A stretch of 40,160 bases of DNA from assembly GCA_028282465.1 (NCBI GenBank), contig JANQHX010000083.1, forward strand, positions 1 to 40,160. Reading direction: 5' to 3'. The stretch is from Gynuella sp. GTDB lineage: Bacteria > Pseudomonadota > Gammaproteobacteria > Pseudomonadales > Natronospirillaceae. The position numbers were made by a program, and so were the translations under genes. Position 1 is the first letter of the stretch, and the number at the start of each line of letters is the position of its first letter. Shown one piece after another: positions 1-6,724 of the stretch. The notes below the pieces were generated by a model. It saw only the letters and a program-made list of their open reading frames with translations, was not told the origin of the DNA and did not search any database.

Positions 1-751
1 TTAGGTGCACATAAATGGTGTTGCCAGCAACTTCTACCAGTTCCACATCTCCCTTATCTGCTTGGAGTGCGGGACGAACTTCATCTAATACTTTTTCAAT
101 AGTTCGAATACGCTTTAGGTTTCCGCCTGTAGGCAATTCAACAGTTTGAGCTCCTAAGGCCGCAGGTACAAATTGCTCGCCTTGCTCTGCAAGTACTTTG
201 GTAAGAACGCCTTCGATGCCTTCGTGACAAGAAGAACAGCCACCACCTGCTTTGGTGTAGTTAGTCACTTCTTCTACTGTTTTTAAATTGTTTGCACGAA
301 TGGTGTCTTCAATCATGACTTCATCAATCGCAAAGCACTTACAAATTAAAGCACCTTCTTCATGATCATCTACCCACTCTTCACCACGATAATCTGCAAC
401 CGCAGCTTGCAGTGCTTCTCTACCCATTACTGAGCAGTGCATTTTTTCTGGTGGCAAACCATCCAGGTAGTCAGCAATATCCTGGTTGCTAACTTCCAGG
501 GCTTCATCCAATGTTTTGCCTTTAATAATTTCCGTAAGAGCGGACGAAGACGCAATAGCAGAACCACAACCGAATGTTTGAAAGCCTGCATCTTCAATAA
601 TTTCTGAACTTGGATTAACTTTTAGCGTCAATCTCAAAGCATCGCCGCAGCTAATCGAACCGACATCTCCGGTTCCGTTCGCTTCTTCAACTGCTTTCGC
701 ATTTCTAGGGTTAAAAAAATGATCTTGAACTTTTTCTGAATAATCCCACAT
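1..751 (-). CDS. nifU: NifU Fe-S cluster scaffold (3' end cut by window edge)
   Basis: NifU is the scaffold on which NifS-derived sulfur and iron are assembled into [Fe-S] clusters for nitrogenase maturation. The reading frame from ATG at 751 stays open to base 1 with no stop, so about 250 residues are present and the C-terminal part of the Nfu domain lies outside. The N-terminal IscU-like domain has Cys35, Cys62 and Cys106. The central [2Fe-2S] domain has Cys137, Cys139, Cys172 and Cys175. These numbers match the well-studied Azotobacter protein. The Nfu-like domain begins near residue 205. A GAGGT ribosome site precedes the ATG. It lies 28 bp downstream of the IscA-type gene and is probably co-transcribed with it from the sigma-54 promoter at 1166-1181. 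Confidence 0.96.
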   Translation of the reverse strand, partial: MWDYSEKVQDHFFNPRNAKAVEEANGTGDVGSISCGDALRLTLKVNPSSEIIEDAGFQTFGCGSAIASSSALTEIIKGKTLDEALEVSNQDIADYLDGLPPEKMHCSVMGREALQAAVADYRGEEWVDDHEEGALICKCFAIDEVMIEDTIRANNLKTVEEVTNYTKAGGGCSSCHEGIEGVLTKVLAEQGEQFVPAALGAQTVELPTGGNLKRIRTIEKVLDEVRPALQADKGDVELVEVAGNTIYVHL

Positions 752-779
752 GACATATACCTCTTATACTGATACCAAA

Positions 780-1103
780 TTAACAAGCGAAAGATTTACC
801 ACAACCACAACTTGCCGTTGCCGCGGGATTCTCAAATTTAAAACCACTGCCTTCTAAACCGTCGATATAGTCGACAGTCACTTCACTGAGTAACGGCTCG
901 CTTTGTTCGTCCAATAAAACCTTAAGGCCTTTGATATCAGCCACAATGTCTTCATCTGTTATTTCACCCTCAAGCTTGAGCCCATATTTAAAACCTGAGC
1001 ATCCTCCTGCTTCAACTTTAACTCTTAAGCCCGCTATGGCTTTTTCACTGCTGGCGATAAATTTATTAATCGCTTCAACCGCGCTATCTGTTAGATTAAT
1101 CAT
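780..1103 (-). CDS. iscA: IscA/HesB-type Fe-S carrier of the nif cluster
   Basis: This 107-residue A-type Fe-S carrier corresponds to the IscA-nif protein found just before nifU in Azotobacter-like clusters. The family takes clusters from scaffolds to target apo-proteins. The conserved cysteines are visible: Cys35 in GGCSG, and Cys99 and Cys101 in the C-terminal CGCG motif. The frame is open further upstream to 1244, but the ATG at 1103 has a strong GAGGTGA ribosome site and begins exactly where family members begin. The longer version would also run through the sigma-54 promoter. It is first in the operon with nifU, and divergent from nifZ. Confidence 0.93.
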   Translation of the reverse strand: MINLTDSAVEAINKFIASSEKAIAGLRVKVEAGGCSGFKYGLKLEGEITDEDIVADIKGLKVLLDEQSEPLLSEVTVDYIDGLEGSGFKFENPAATASCGCGKSFAC

Positions 1104-1118
1104 GCTTCTCACCTCGAC

Positions 1119-1134
1119 TGGCAAATGGATTGCA
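1119..1134 (+). promoter_or_regulatory. Sigma-54 (-24/-12) promoter facing nifZ
   Basis: TGGCAAATGGATTGCA has the invariant GG and GC separated by exactly 10 bases, as sigma-54 promoters require. Transcription would start near 1145, about 170 bases before nifZ. It lies only 16 bp upstream of the iscA start, on the opposite strand. Its orientation suits nifZ, but the only NifA site seen (1276-1291) lies downstream of it. It is therefore less certain than the minus-strand promoter. Confidence 0.55.
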
Positions 1135-1165
1135 CTAGCTATCGCATTAGTACTGAGATTGATTT

Positions 1166-1181
1166 TGCAACCGCTGTACCA
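1166..1181 (-). promoter_or_regulatory. Sigma-54 promoter of iscA-nifU
   Basis: Read on the minus strand, TGGTACAGCGGTTGCA matches the -24/-12 consensus with GG-N10-GC spacing. Transcription would start near 1155, giving a leader of about 50 bases before iscA. The NifA site at 1276-1291 is centred about 128 bp upstream, a normal enhancer distance. A weak IHF-like match lies between them near 1239-1251. Confidence 0.78.
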
Positions 1182-1275
1182 TGAGGCGAAAAGACTCAAA
1201 CTCTTGTAAAAACAGAGACTTAGACACTCATTGACGCAGATCAAACTTGTATAGAAGAGTACGGGAAAATCCCAA

Positions 1276-1291
1276 TGTCGTAATTACGACA
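1276..1291. promoter_or_regulatory. NifA upstream activator sequence
   Basis: TGTCGTAATTACGACA is a TGT-N10-ACA NifA site and a perfect 16-bp palindrome. It is well placed to activate the minus-strand sigma-54 promoter for iscA-nifU. It also sits just ahead of the nifZ ribosome site, within the predicted nifZ leader. Confidence 0.8.
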
Positions 1292-1317
1292 ACACAAATG
1301 GAGTGAGGAACGAACTT

Positions 1318-1578
1318 ATGTCTGTGTATTATTTACAACCTGGCGACATGATCGAAGCTGCTAAGGACATTCTGAATGATGGAAGCTTTCCAAGTGAAAA
1401 AGAGCTCTTAGTCAGCAAAGGCACCAAAGGTGTTATCGTCAACATAGGTTATTTAGAAGAGAACGATGAGAAGCTGGTATTTTTAATTCGATTTGAAGGT
1501 GAAGATGACTATTTAGGTCAACCCATTGGTTGCTGGGAGGAAGACATTCAGTCATTGGCTTCTGAAGTTGAAAACTGA
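1318..1578 (+). CDS. nifZ: NifZ nitrogenase maturation protein
   Basis: This protein of about 86 residues has the NifZ pattern: an N-terminal hydrophobic strand and GD, then NDGS-P, KGTKGVIVNIGY, and a C-terminal GQPIGCWEEDI segment. NifZ takes part in forming the second P-cluster of the MoFe protein with the chaperone NifW. A GTG at 1303 is in frame, but the ATG at 1318 has an AGGA ribosome site nine bases away and is preferred. It is the only plus-strand gene in the left part of the island. It is divergent from iscA and convergent with the lipoprotein gene. In Azotobacter it sits with nifW and nifM, so the placement here is different. Confidence 0.88.
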   Translation: MSVYYLQPGDMIEAAKDILNDGSFPSEKELLVSKGTKGVIVNIGYLEENDEKLVFLIRFEGEDDYLGQPIGCWEEDIQSLASEVEN

Positions 1579-1644
1579 TTTCTTCTTCGACAGCACCTAC
1601 CCTCTTCAACAAACAACATGTGGATTGCACGGGCCTATAGGTGG

Positions 1645-1694
1645 CCAAACCAATTAGCGATAGGTAACGTAACACCTATTGCTAATTGGTTTGG
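1645..1694. repeat. Long inverted repeat between convergent genes
   Basis: The arms at 1645-1665 and 1674-1694 form a 21-bp stem with one mismatched position and an 8-base loop (AACGTAAC). It lies between nifZ and the convergent lipoprotein gene. It could stop or stabilise transcripts from both sides. No T-run follows on either strand, so it is not a classic intrinsic terminator. A palindromic repeat element is the other reading. Confidence 0.75.
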
Positions 1695-1723
1695 AGGCCG
1701 AAGTATTTGCTGTCAGAAAAAAT

Positions 1724-2911
1724 CTAGAATGTCATCCTAAAAAGTAAGTTAAGTGACTCAAAAACTTCTGGTTGAGAGTTATAAATATATAATAAAATTC
1801 TTTGTTCAGAAGATAACATGGTTTCAAATTCTTCATCAGGAATATCTGGAATCTCTATTGAACCTGTGTTGTTGGCCCAGATTCTATAGCTCTCGATATA
1901 AGTAGGTCCAAGATTGTAGAATAGAATTCCTGACCTAGGAAGCTCGTTGTTATAGCTTGGATACCAGTTAAAAGTCTTCGCTTCAGCATCAAAATCCGCT
2001 GACTGAAAATCCGGTCTATCCGCCATTATCTCTATTGAAGATGGTAATTCAGTGTGGGTTTCTGATATCGAATATGTGCTGAGTTCATTATCTACTGAAA
2101 TAACCAGTCTATAAGAACCGAGGTCATTAAGTGGCAAACCATTAGCAGTAAATTGATTCTGATTCTCTTCAAACTCGTACATTGCAATTGGGTAATGATA
2201 TATCTCGTCATCAGTACTATTTACTGATAATGATAAAGAACCAGGTTTTAAAGAGTTATTTAGTACTTGAATATAATGGAAGTCTTGAGATAGATAATCA
2301 ATATTAACAGTGTCATTGTGGTTGTAGTCATCACTATTAAAAAACCGAAACCCAGTATAATTGTCTTTGGTATCTCTGGCTACAACTAGAATATCTTGAT
2401 CCTTTTTAGCGGTACCCAACAATTCAACTGTGTTCCCCGTAGTTCCAACTAGTGTGGAGCAGCTGGACTGGAAATACTTGTACAAAGTTATTTCATTAGT
2501 GTCATTATTAAACGATATAGTTTTACAGTTTTCTCTGGGAAGGAAACTATCCTCGTCATCTCCAACAAATATCATATCTGACTCTTCTTTATCTAAGTCA
2601 AAATGTGTACTAAATCTATATTGAGTTATGTCTTCAAAAATAAATGATATTTTTGCAGTGAAAGAAACGGATTCAACACCATCAAATTCATATCTGTTAC
2701 CTTCTGGAACGACCTCCGTATAGCTTCCATCATTCTCATGAATAAAAATCTTCTCTATTTTAAATTCTTGCAAATCAGGTTGATTATTGAGGTAGGTAAT
2801 AGCTGGTCGTGCTACCACCGGAGCTTGCTCTGAACCAATATTAGATGAGTCACTACATCCCACTATTAGAACTAGGATTGATATAATTAAAAAAGTAGAT
2901 TTTCTTTTCAT
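1724..2911 (-). CDS. Exported lipoprotein of unknown function
   Basis: The product is about 395 residues and I do not recognise it. It opens with a lysine/arginine start, a hydrophobic stretch and the lipobox IVGC (Cys near residue 18 from the chosen ATG). This indicates a lipid-anchored envelope protein. The rest is rich in Asp, Glu, Asn and Ser, with beta-strand-like spacing and no enzyme motif that I can see. An in-frame upstream ATG at 2929 would add six residues before the lysines; the ATG at 2911 gives a better signal peptide. Neither start has a strong ribosome site. The gene is clearly more AT-rich than its nif neighbours, and gaps of 200 bp (right) and 145 bp (left) separate it from them. 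This suggests an insertion into the island rather than a nif gene. Confidence 0.8.
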   Translation of the reverse strand: MKRKSTFLIISILVLIVGCSDSSNIGSEQAPVVARPAITYLNNQPDLQEFKIEKIFIHENDGSYTEVVPEGNRYEFDGVESVSFTAKISFIFEDITQYRFSTHFDLDKEESDMIFVGDDEDSFLPRENCKTISFNNDTNEITLYKYFQSSCSTLVGTTGNTVELLGTAKKDQDILVVARDTKDNYTGFRFFNSDDYNHNDTVNIDYLSQDFHYIQVLNNSLKPGSLSLSVNSTDDEIYHYPIAMYEFEENQNQFTANGLPLNDLGSYRLVISVDNELSTYSISETHTELPSSIEIMADRPDFQSADFDAEAKTFNWYPSYNNELPRSGILFYNLGPTYIESYRIWANNTGSIEIPDIPDEEFETMLSSEQRILLYIYNSQPEVFESLNLLFRMTF

Positions 2912-3132
2912 GCTGACAACAATACCCATACGATTAACAAGCCTATGTCAAATAAACCAATACCTAAACGAGCTATTAATAGTCCTCAAAAGCAGGTTGA
3001 TTATAAACAAAAGTCTTTTGTTTCCAAACGGGTTTTTATTAGCAAAAAACAAATATAATTATATATTTCTAATATACGAAACTCTGATGCATTTTAAGAT
3101 TAACTCTGACTATTTTTATGGAAGGTTAAAAC

Positions 3133-3837
3133 CTACCCAGCACTCTTAAAACGCTGACGTTCTTCAGGAGATAGACCTAAAACTTTTGAGAACCAAGGTG
3201 GAGGCGCATCAAAAACAGTTTGGAATTCAGTAAGTTTGTCGAAGGCGTCAACAATGTCGGGGCATTTTATCGGGTAGATGTCAGCTCGAATCACCTTGGC
3301 CGCAGCTGGCCCTCCTATGCTTTGTACGAACATCACAGAGCAGTCTTTAATCAAGTTTACTCGAAACTGATTTTTATCTTCAGCATTGTCAGCTTCAATC
3401 GCAGAGCGTATGTCGATTAACTTCATTTCAGTTCTTGAAAGCTGATAAATTAAATATCTAATGCACGAACCGAAATGGCCATTAATTAGGTTGCCACTGT
3501 TTGAGGCGACAGCGACTCTTACAGAATTTTTCATTTCACCTTCGTTATATATCTGTACATCTGGTAAGTCCTCATCGGCCTCCTCACCCCATAAGTATCT
3601 AACCGCCAGCTTAATGTTTTCTAAGCCAATACTGATGTCTTCTCCATCTTCTTCACCATCATGGCTACCAATGCCGGTTTTTAAATTGGTAACCGTTACT
3701 GACTTTAGGGCTTCATCTGTGAGTGGCGACCCTTTCAAGCCGTGAAGAATGTCTAGCAACTCGGTGATCGTAACCCCAGGTAAAATCTTTGTGGCAAGGG
3801 CTATCCTCAGAGCTAACTCTCTGTCAAGATTTTCCAT
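3133..3837 (-). CDS. nafY: NafY-like FeMo-cofactor binding protein
   Basis: This 234-residue, two-domain protein is close to the length of Azotobacter NafY (gamma protein). Residues 1 to about 75 form a helical SAM-like domain (RELALRIALATKILPG, then LLDILHGLKGSPLT), which in NafY contacts apo-dinitrogenase. Residues from about 105 to the end form the NifX/NifB-type cofactor-binding core, with HFGSCIRYLIYQLS, SIGGPAAAKVIRADI and PPPWFSKVLG. NafY holds FeMo-co and stabilises apo-NifDK before insertion. It is the last gene of the nifE operon, 53 bp after its neighbour. In Azotobacter, nafY is near the rnf genes rather than here. It could be another two-domain member of the NafY/VnfY group. Confidence 0.85.
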   Translation of the reverse strand: MENLDRELALRIALATKILPGVTITELLDILHGLKGSPLTDEALKSVTVTNLKTGIGSHDGEEDGEDISIGLENIKLAVRYLWGEEADEDLPDVQIYNEGEMKNSVRVAVASNSGNLINGHFGSCIRYLIYQLSRTEMKLIDIRSAIEADNAEDKNQFRVNLIKDCSVMFVQSIGGPAAAKVIRADIYPIKCPDIVDAFDKLTEFQTVFDAPPPWFSKVLGLSPEERQRFKSAG

Positions 3838-3890
3838 TGTTTTCTCCTCTTAAATACTTCTACCCGGTTAGCTAGAAGTAAATGAACACT

Positions 3891-4304
3891 TTATTCCAAA
3901 AAGTGTTTATAAATCTTTCGAAACAATTCCCGTTCCAGTGGAATTAATTGAAAGCAATCTGGCAACTCAATCCAGTTAAAGCCTTTTGGGGCTTTATTAG
4001 TAAATTTTGAATGGTTTCTTACCAAATAGACATCAATGGGTTGTCCTGGTACATCAACATGAATAATAAAGTCATGCTCAATTGCCAAATCCGAACGACT
4101 AAACCCAGTAATTTCTTCTATATGATTCAAATATATCGATGGGTGCACAGGAACCCGCTTTTTCGCTGGTGCATCATCTTGAATTTCTGATAATTTTGGC
4201 AGTGGAACCGGCAAACAAATACTGCCTTCACTGCTTCTTAATAATTGTAATCTGGCACTAACATTATGCAGTTGACATAAAATCAATCTAACAGGTAGTT
4301 CCAT
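3891..4304 (-). CDS. Unrecognised nif-operon protein (137 aa)
   Basis: I do not recognise this family. The product is soluble, with no signal peptide or membrane segment. It has a hydrophobic N-terminal strand (MELPVRLILC), a proline-rich stretch near residues 31-56, and a C-terminal half with YLNHIEEITGFS and GFNWIELPDCFQLIP. Two cysteines near residues 10 and 30 are not arranged as a cluster motif. Its place as ninth gene of the nifE operon, 22 bp after the preceding gene and 53 bp before nafY, argues for a role in nitrogenase maturation or regulation. That is inference from position only. Confidence 0.8.
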   Translation of the reverse strand: MELPVRLILCQLHNVSARLQLLRSSEGSICLPVPLPKLSEIQDDAPAKKRVPVHPSIYLNHIEEITGFSRSDLAIEHDFIIHVDVPGQPIDVYLVRNHSKFTNKAPKGFNWIELPDCFQLIPLERELFRKIYKHFLE

Positions 4305-4326
4305 TTCTAACCTTTCTTCTTTAGAC

Positions 4327-4737
4327 CTAAATAGCCGGTAATAGTCTTAATTCAGATTTAATATCGTCTTTTCTACCCCATGCGGTTACCGCTTCAACAA
4401 ACCATCGAACGTCTGTGGGGTGGCTTCTGATAACATCAAACTCAGCGTAAAAAGTCTTATTATTTCGAACTTGTATTTCACCCAGCTTTTCATTCTGTTT
4501 ATTTTGCCAAACAGCAATAATGGTTTCGCTTTTGTCAAAGGGATCCACTTCTAATCTAAAGAAGGCTTGATCCGGAGGAGGAATCATTGTCATTGCATTA
4601 TCCACCCCCGTTTCGGCGAGCTTTAATCGTAAGCCATTCCAAGCAGCAAGTAATGAATCGTACACTGCATCAATCTTTTGCTTGAGAGATGGTCCCGTTT
4701 TATCACTCAATTTGTAATCAGAAATAATCAAGGTCAT
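4327..4737 (-). CDS. Unrecognised nif-operon protein (136 aa)
   Basis: The product is a soluble protein with no family that I can name. It contains no cysteine pair or nucleotide-binding motif. The C-terminal half has a beta-rich segment (EIQVRNNKTFYAEFDVI) and a helical end (RWFVEAVTAWGRKDDIKSELRLLP). The start ATG lies 4 bp after the stop of the [2Fe-2S] ferredoxin gene, with GGAA directly before it, so translation of the two is probably coupled. Tight packing between the ferredoxin and a second unknown gene suggests a conserved nif accessory function, possibly with the ferredoxin. The role is unknown. Confidence 0.8.
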   Translation of the reverse strand: MTLIISDYKLSDKTGPSLKQKIDAVYDSLLAAWNGLRLKLAETGVDNAMTMIPPPDQAFFRLEVDPFDKSETIIAVWQNKQNEKLGEIQVRNNKTFYAEFDVIRSHPTDVRWFVEAVTAWGRKDDIKSELRLLPAI

Positions 4738-4741
4738 TTCC

Positions 4742-5065
4742 TTACCATATATCTGCTGGAGCGACTTTCTCTGAAACAGGATTTCCTTGAACTAGATGTT
4801 CATCAATTATCCGATCAACGTCTTCACTGTTAACTGCAGAATAAAGGATGCCGTCAGGGTGCACCAAAATATTAGCGCCCGCTTGACACGGCCCGAGGCA
4901 CTCGGTACGCGCGAAACCAACTTTGTGTAATAGATTTTTTGCAGCAAGCTTTGCTGTGAATTCTTGAAAAACATTGTTACTCCCCTTTTCTCCACAGCTG
5001 CCACGAGGATGCCCTTCGGCTCTAGATTGACAGCAAAAAAATAAAAAATAATCTGGTTTCGCCAT
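4742..5065 (-). CDS. Thioredoxin-like [2Fe-2S] ferredoxin
   Basis: This 107-residue protein belongs to the thioredoxin-fold [2Fe-2S] ferredoxins, the Clostridium pasteurianum/Azotobacter type. The cluster cysteines are readable: Cys11 or Cys12 near the N terminus, Cys24 in HPRGSC, then Cys56 and Cys60 in ECLGPC. It probably supplies electrons to nitrogenase or to cofactor assembly, as the family is tied to nif regions in Azotobacter. It sits in the nifE operon 90 bp after fdxB, the largest gap in the operon, and is nearly fused to the next gene. The in-frame start after a GGTGAT ribosome site fits family length. Confidence 0.9.
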   Translation of the reverse strand: MAKPDYFLFFCCQSRAEGHPRGSCGEKGSNNVFQEFTAKLAAKNLLHKVGFARTECLGPCQAGANILVHPDGILYSAVNSEDVDRIIDEHLVQGNPVSEKVAPADIW

Positions 5066-5107
5066 GATAAATCACCCGTTAATTAGCGAATTAAAATCTT
5101 TCTTTTT

Positions 5108-5141
5108 GAGCTACCCTTGTCTTTTTCAGAAAGGGTAACTC
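5108..5141. repeat. Intra-operon hairpin between fdxB and the [2Fe-2S] ferredoxin gene
   Basis: The arms at 5108-5118 (GAGCTACCCTT) and 5131-5141 (AAGGGTAACTC) can form an 11-bp stem with one mismatch. On the minus strand no T-run follows, so it is not a clear terminator for the operon. It may affect processing or relative expression of the downstream genes. Confidence 0.5.
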
Positions 5142-5155
5142 TTTTACTTACTCAG

Positions 5156-5455
5156 TTACGCAGCTTGCTCATGTGTATGACAATTTTTTGGACAAACTCT
5201 AGAGCAACTTTTGCAACCAATGCAATCCATCGCATCTTTGATGGCCATTACCATCATTTCATCGTCGTCATCGTCATCCCAATCGTCATCATCAAGATCG
5301 TCAGACTCACCTCTTTGAACAAGTTCAAAAACGTCTCGCGGACAAACCTTGTAACAACGACCACAACCAATACAGGTTGTTTGGTCTATATCGGTAACAA
5401 ATTCGGGAACCCAATCGGCTCCACCCCTTGTTTGACCTACTATTGCAGCACACAT
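5156..5455 (-). CDS. fdxB: Nif-specific ferredoxin III (2x[4Fe-4S])
   Basis: This 99-residue ferredoxin has two four-cysteine sets: Cys28, 31, 34, 38 and Cys78, 81, 84, 88, each ending in CP. The TRGG-W-P-FV opening and CHTH end match the nif-specific ferredoxin III family. The family is thought to pass electrons to nitrogenase or to FeMo-co synthesis. Between the clusters is a very acidic insert (residues about 50-66, almost all Asp). Family members have an acidic spacer here, but this one looks long. It follows DUF683 at 34 bp, the usual order. Confidence 0.93.
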   Translation of the reverse strand: MCAAIVGQTRGGADWVPEFVTDIDQTTCIGCGRCYKVCPRDVFELVQRGESDDLDDDDWDDDDDDEMMVMAIKDAMDCIGCKSCSRVCPKNCHTHEQAA

Positions 5456-5489
5456 GGCAACTACTCCTGATTTTTCTCTTGAGGGTTAA

Positions 5490-5708
5490 CTACGCCTCTG
5501 CCAATGCTTCAGCTTCTTTGGCTTTTTTATCGGCTTCGGCCCATTCTCTGCAAGCCTGCACAGTCTTTTGCGCTAATGCTTCCAGATTTTCGTAATTGGT
5601 CCATAGCGTATCTTCTACCAAATCGTGTACCTCAGACGCACATTCTGTGGCGATACGCTTTTTCTTTTTGGCTTCTTTTTGAATTGCTTTCAGTTCTTCT
5701 GGGGTCAT
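5490..5708 (-). CDS. DUF683/CCE_0567-type nif-associated protein
   Basis: This small helical protein of 72 residues starts with TPEELKAIQKEAKKKKRIATECASEVHDLVED, typical of the family always found between the NifX-associated DUF269 gene and a ferredoxin gene. Structural work on cyanobacterial members shows helical hairpins; the biochemical role is not settled. It lies 22 bp after the DUF269 gene and 34 bp before fdxB. It is lysine-rich at the N terminus and acidic at the C terminus, and probably forms a coiled coil. Confidence 0.88.
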   Translation of the reverse strand: MTPEELKAIQKEAKKKKRIATECASEVHDLVEDTLWTNYENLEALAQKTVQACREWAEADKKAKEAEALAEA

Positions 5709-5730
5709 TGCTTCTTCCTTACTTTATCAA

Positions 5731-6201
5731 TTAAAGCTTGGCGACTTCGCGATAGGTGGTCACCATGTCTGCAGCTTTATTAATTAATTTTTCACTGTCT
5801 TGAATGAGCTTTTCCAAAGATGGGAATCCAAAACGATGTACATCTCTTAAGGTTTTATCCAAAACAATTAGCTTACCAACAGAAATAAATGCGCGACCAA
5901 ACCCTTCATGAGTTAAATTAACTACGGGTACAGCCATTAAGCCACATTGCAATTCAATGGTAGTGGCAAGGGCGTTGTAATAGGCTTTTAAGCGAGCAAT
6001 CACTGTTTCATCAGGGTCACCTACAACAGGTATTTCGCGCTTACGCTCTTTCGTTAATATGAGAGGATCCAGAACTTTTTCGTCACTCCATGTGTCGTAA
6101 GTTCCATAGCTATCAAGAGCTCTCAATTGAATTACCATTTGTTTTACAAATGGATGAGTTAAATCCACTTCACTACCTTCTATTACCGCATCGGTCATCA
6201 T
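5731..6201 (-). CDS. NifX-associated DUF269 protein
   Basis: The 156-residue protein matches the NifX-associated (DUF269) family, which follows nifX in many diazotrophs. Typical features are FVKQMVIQLRALDSYGTYD near the start, the KEREIPV-like segment (KERKREIPVVGD), and MAVPVVNLTHEGFGRAF in the middle. The exact function is not established, though its strict association with nifENX suggests a part in FeMo-co handling. It is 23 bp downstream of nifX. There is no signal peptide and no cysteine motif. Confidence 0.92.
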   Translation of the reverse strand: MMTDAVIEGSEVDLTHPFVKQMVIQLRALDSYGTYDTWSDEKVLDPLILTKERKREIPVVGDPDETVIARLKAYYNALATTIELQCGLMAVPVVNLTHEGFGRAFISVGKLIVLDKTLRDVHRFGFPSLEKLIQDSEKLINKAADMVTTYREVAKL

Positions 6202-6224
6202 TGTTCTCCTAAATGATTAATCCG

Positions 6225-6698
6225 TTATTCATCCCAACCTTCCATTTCCATGTCATCGAATCGGGATTCATTTAATGTATTTTTTTGCAGTGCCTTTGCT
6301 AACCAAGTTGATGGTCCCGCCAGCAGTTCTTGTTGCAGTGCTTCAATAAGCTCTGAAATCTCAGCACCTTCATGCACTTTCACAGGCTGAATACCTATGT
6401 TAATTAGTTGCTTAACTGCCGATGCCCCACAAGCTCGTGAATAAACAGCAATACAACCATCTAAGTTTTCGATTTTTATCGCGAGCTTGCCTTCATCATG
6501 CTCGGGTTCTATGTCTGTAAACTCAATCACATTCATCAGCGCAGATCGCTCTGGGTTTACACCATAAATTGCGAATCGAGAAGCCGTTCCAAAATGCTGG
6601 TCAACCATTTTGTGATCCGAACTCGCAAACGCTACTCGAATGACTAAATCATCTTCAGAGTCGTCTACTATTTGCAGCTTTCTCGCTACTCTAGCCAT
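6225..6698 (-). CDS. nifX: NifX FeMo-co precursor carrier
   Basis: This single-domain protein of 157 residues has the dinitrogenase iron-molybdenum cofactor fold, with the signature VDQHFGTASRFAIYGV and SRACGASAVKQLINIGIQPVK. NifX binds NifB-co and the VK-cluster and carries them between NifB and NifEN. It lies 26 bp after nifN and 23 bp before the DUF269 gene, the standard order. Its C terminus adds an acidic tail (DDMEMEGWDE). Confidence 0.94.
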   Translation of the reverse strand: MARVARKLQIVDDSEDDLVIRVAFASSDHKMVDQHFGTASRFAIYGVNPERSALMNVIEFTDIEPEHDEGKLAIKIENLDGCIAVYSRACGASAVKQLINIGIQPVKVHEGAEISELIEALQQELLAGPSTWLAKALQKNTLNESRFDDMEMEGWDE

Positions 6699-6724
6699 GA
6701 TTAGAAAACCCTCGAGTTACTTAT

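Noticed and set aside
931-1209. Plus-strand open frame across iscA
   Set aside because: It is the antisense shadow of the IscA-type gene and its promoter region, with low-complexity translation and no ribosome site.
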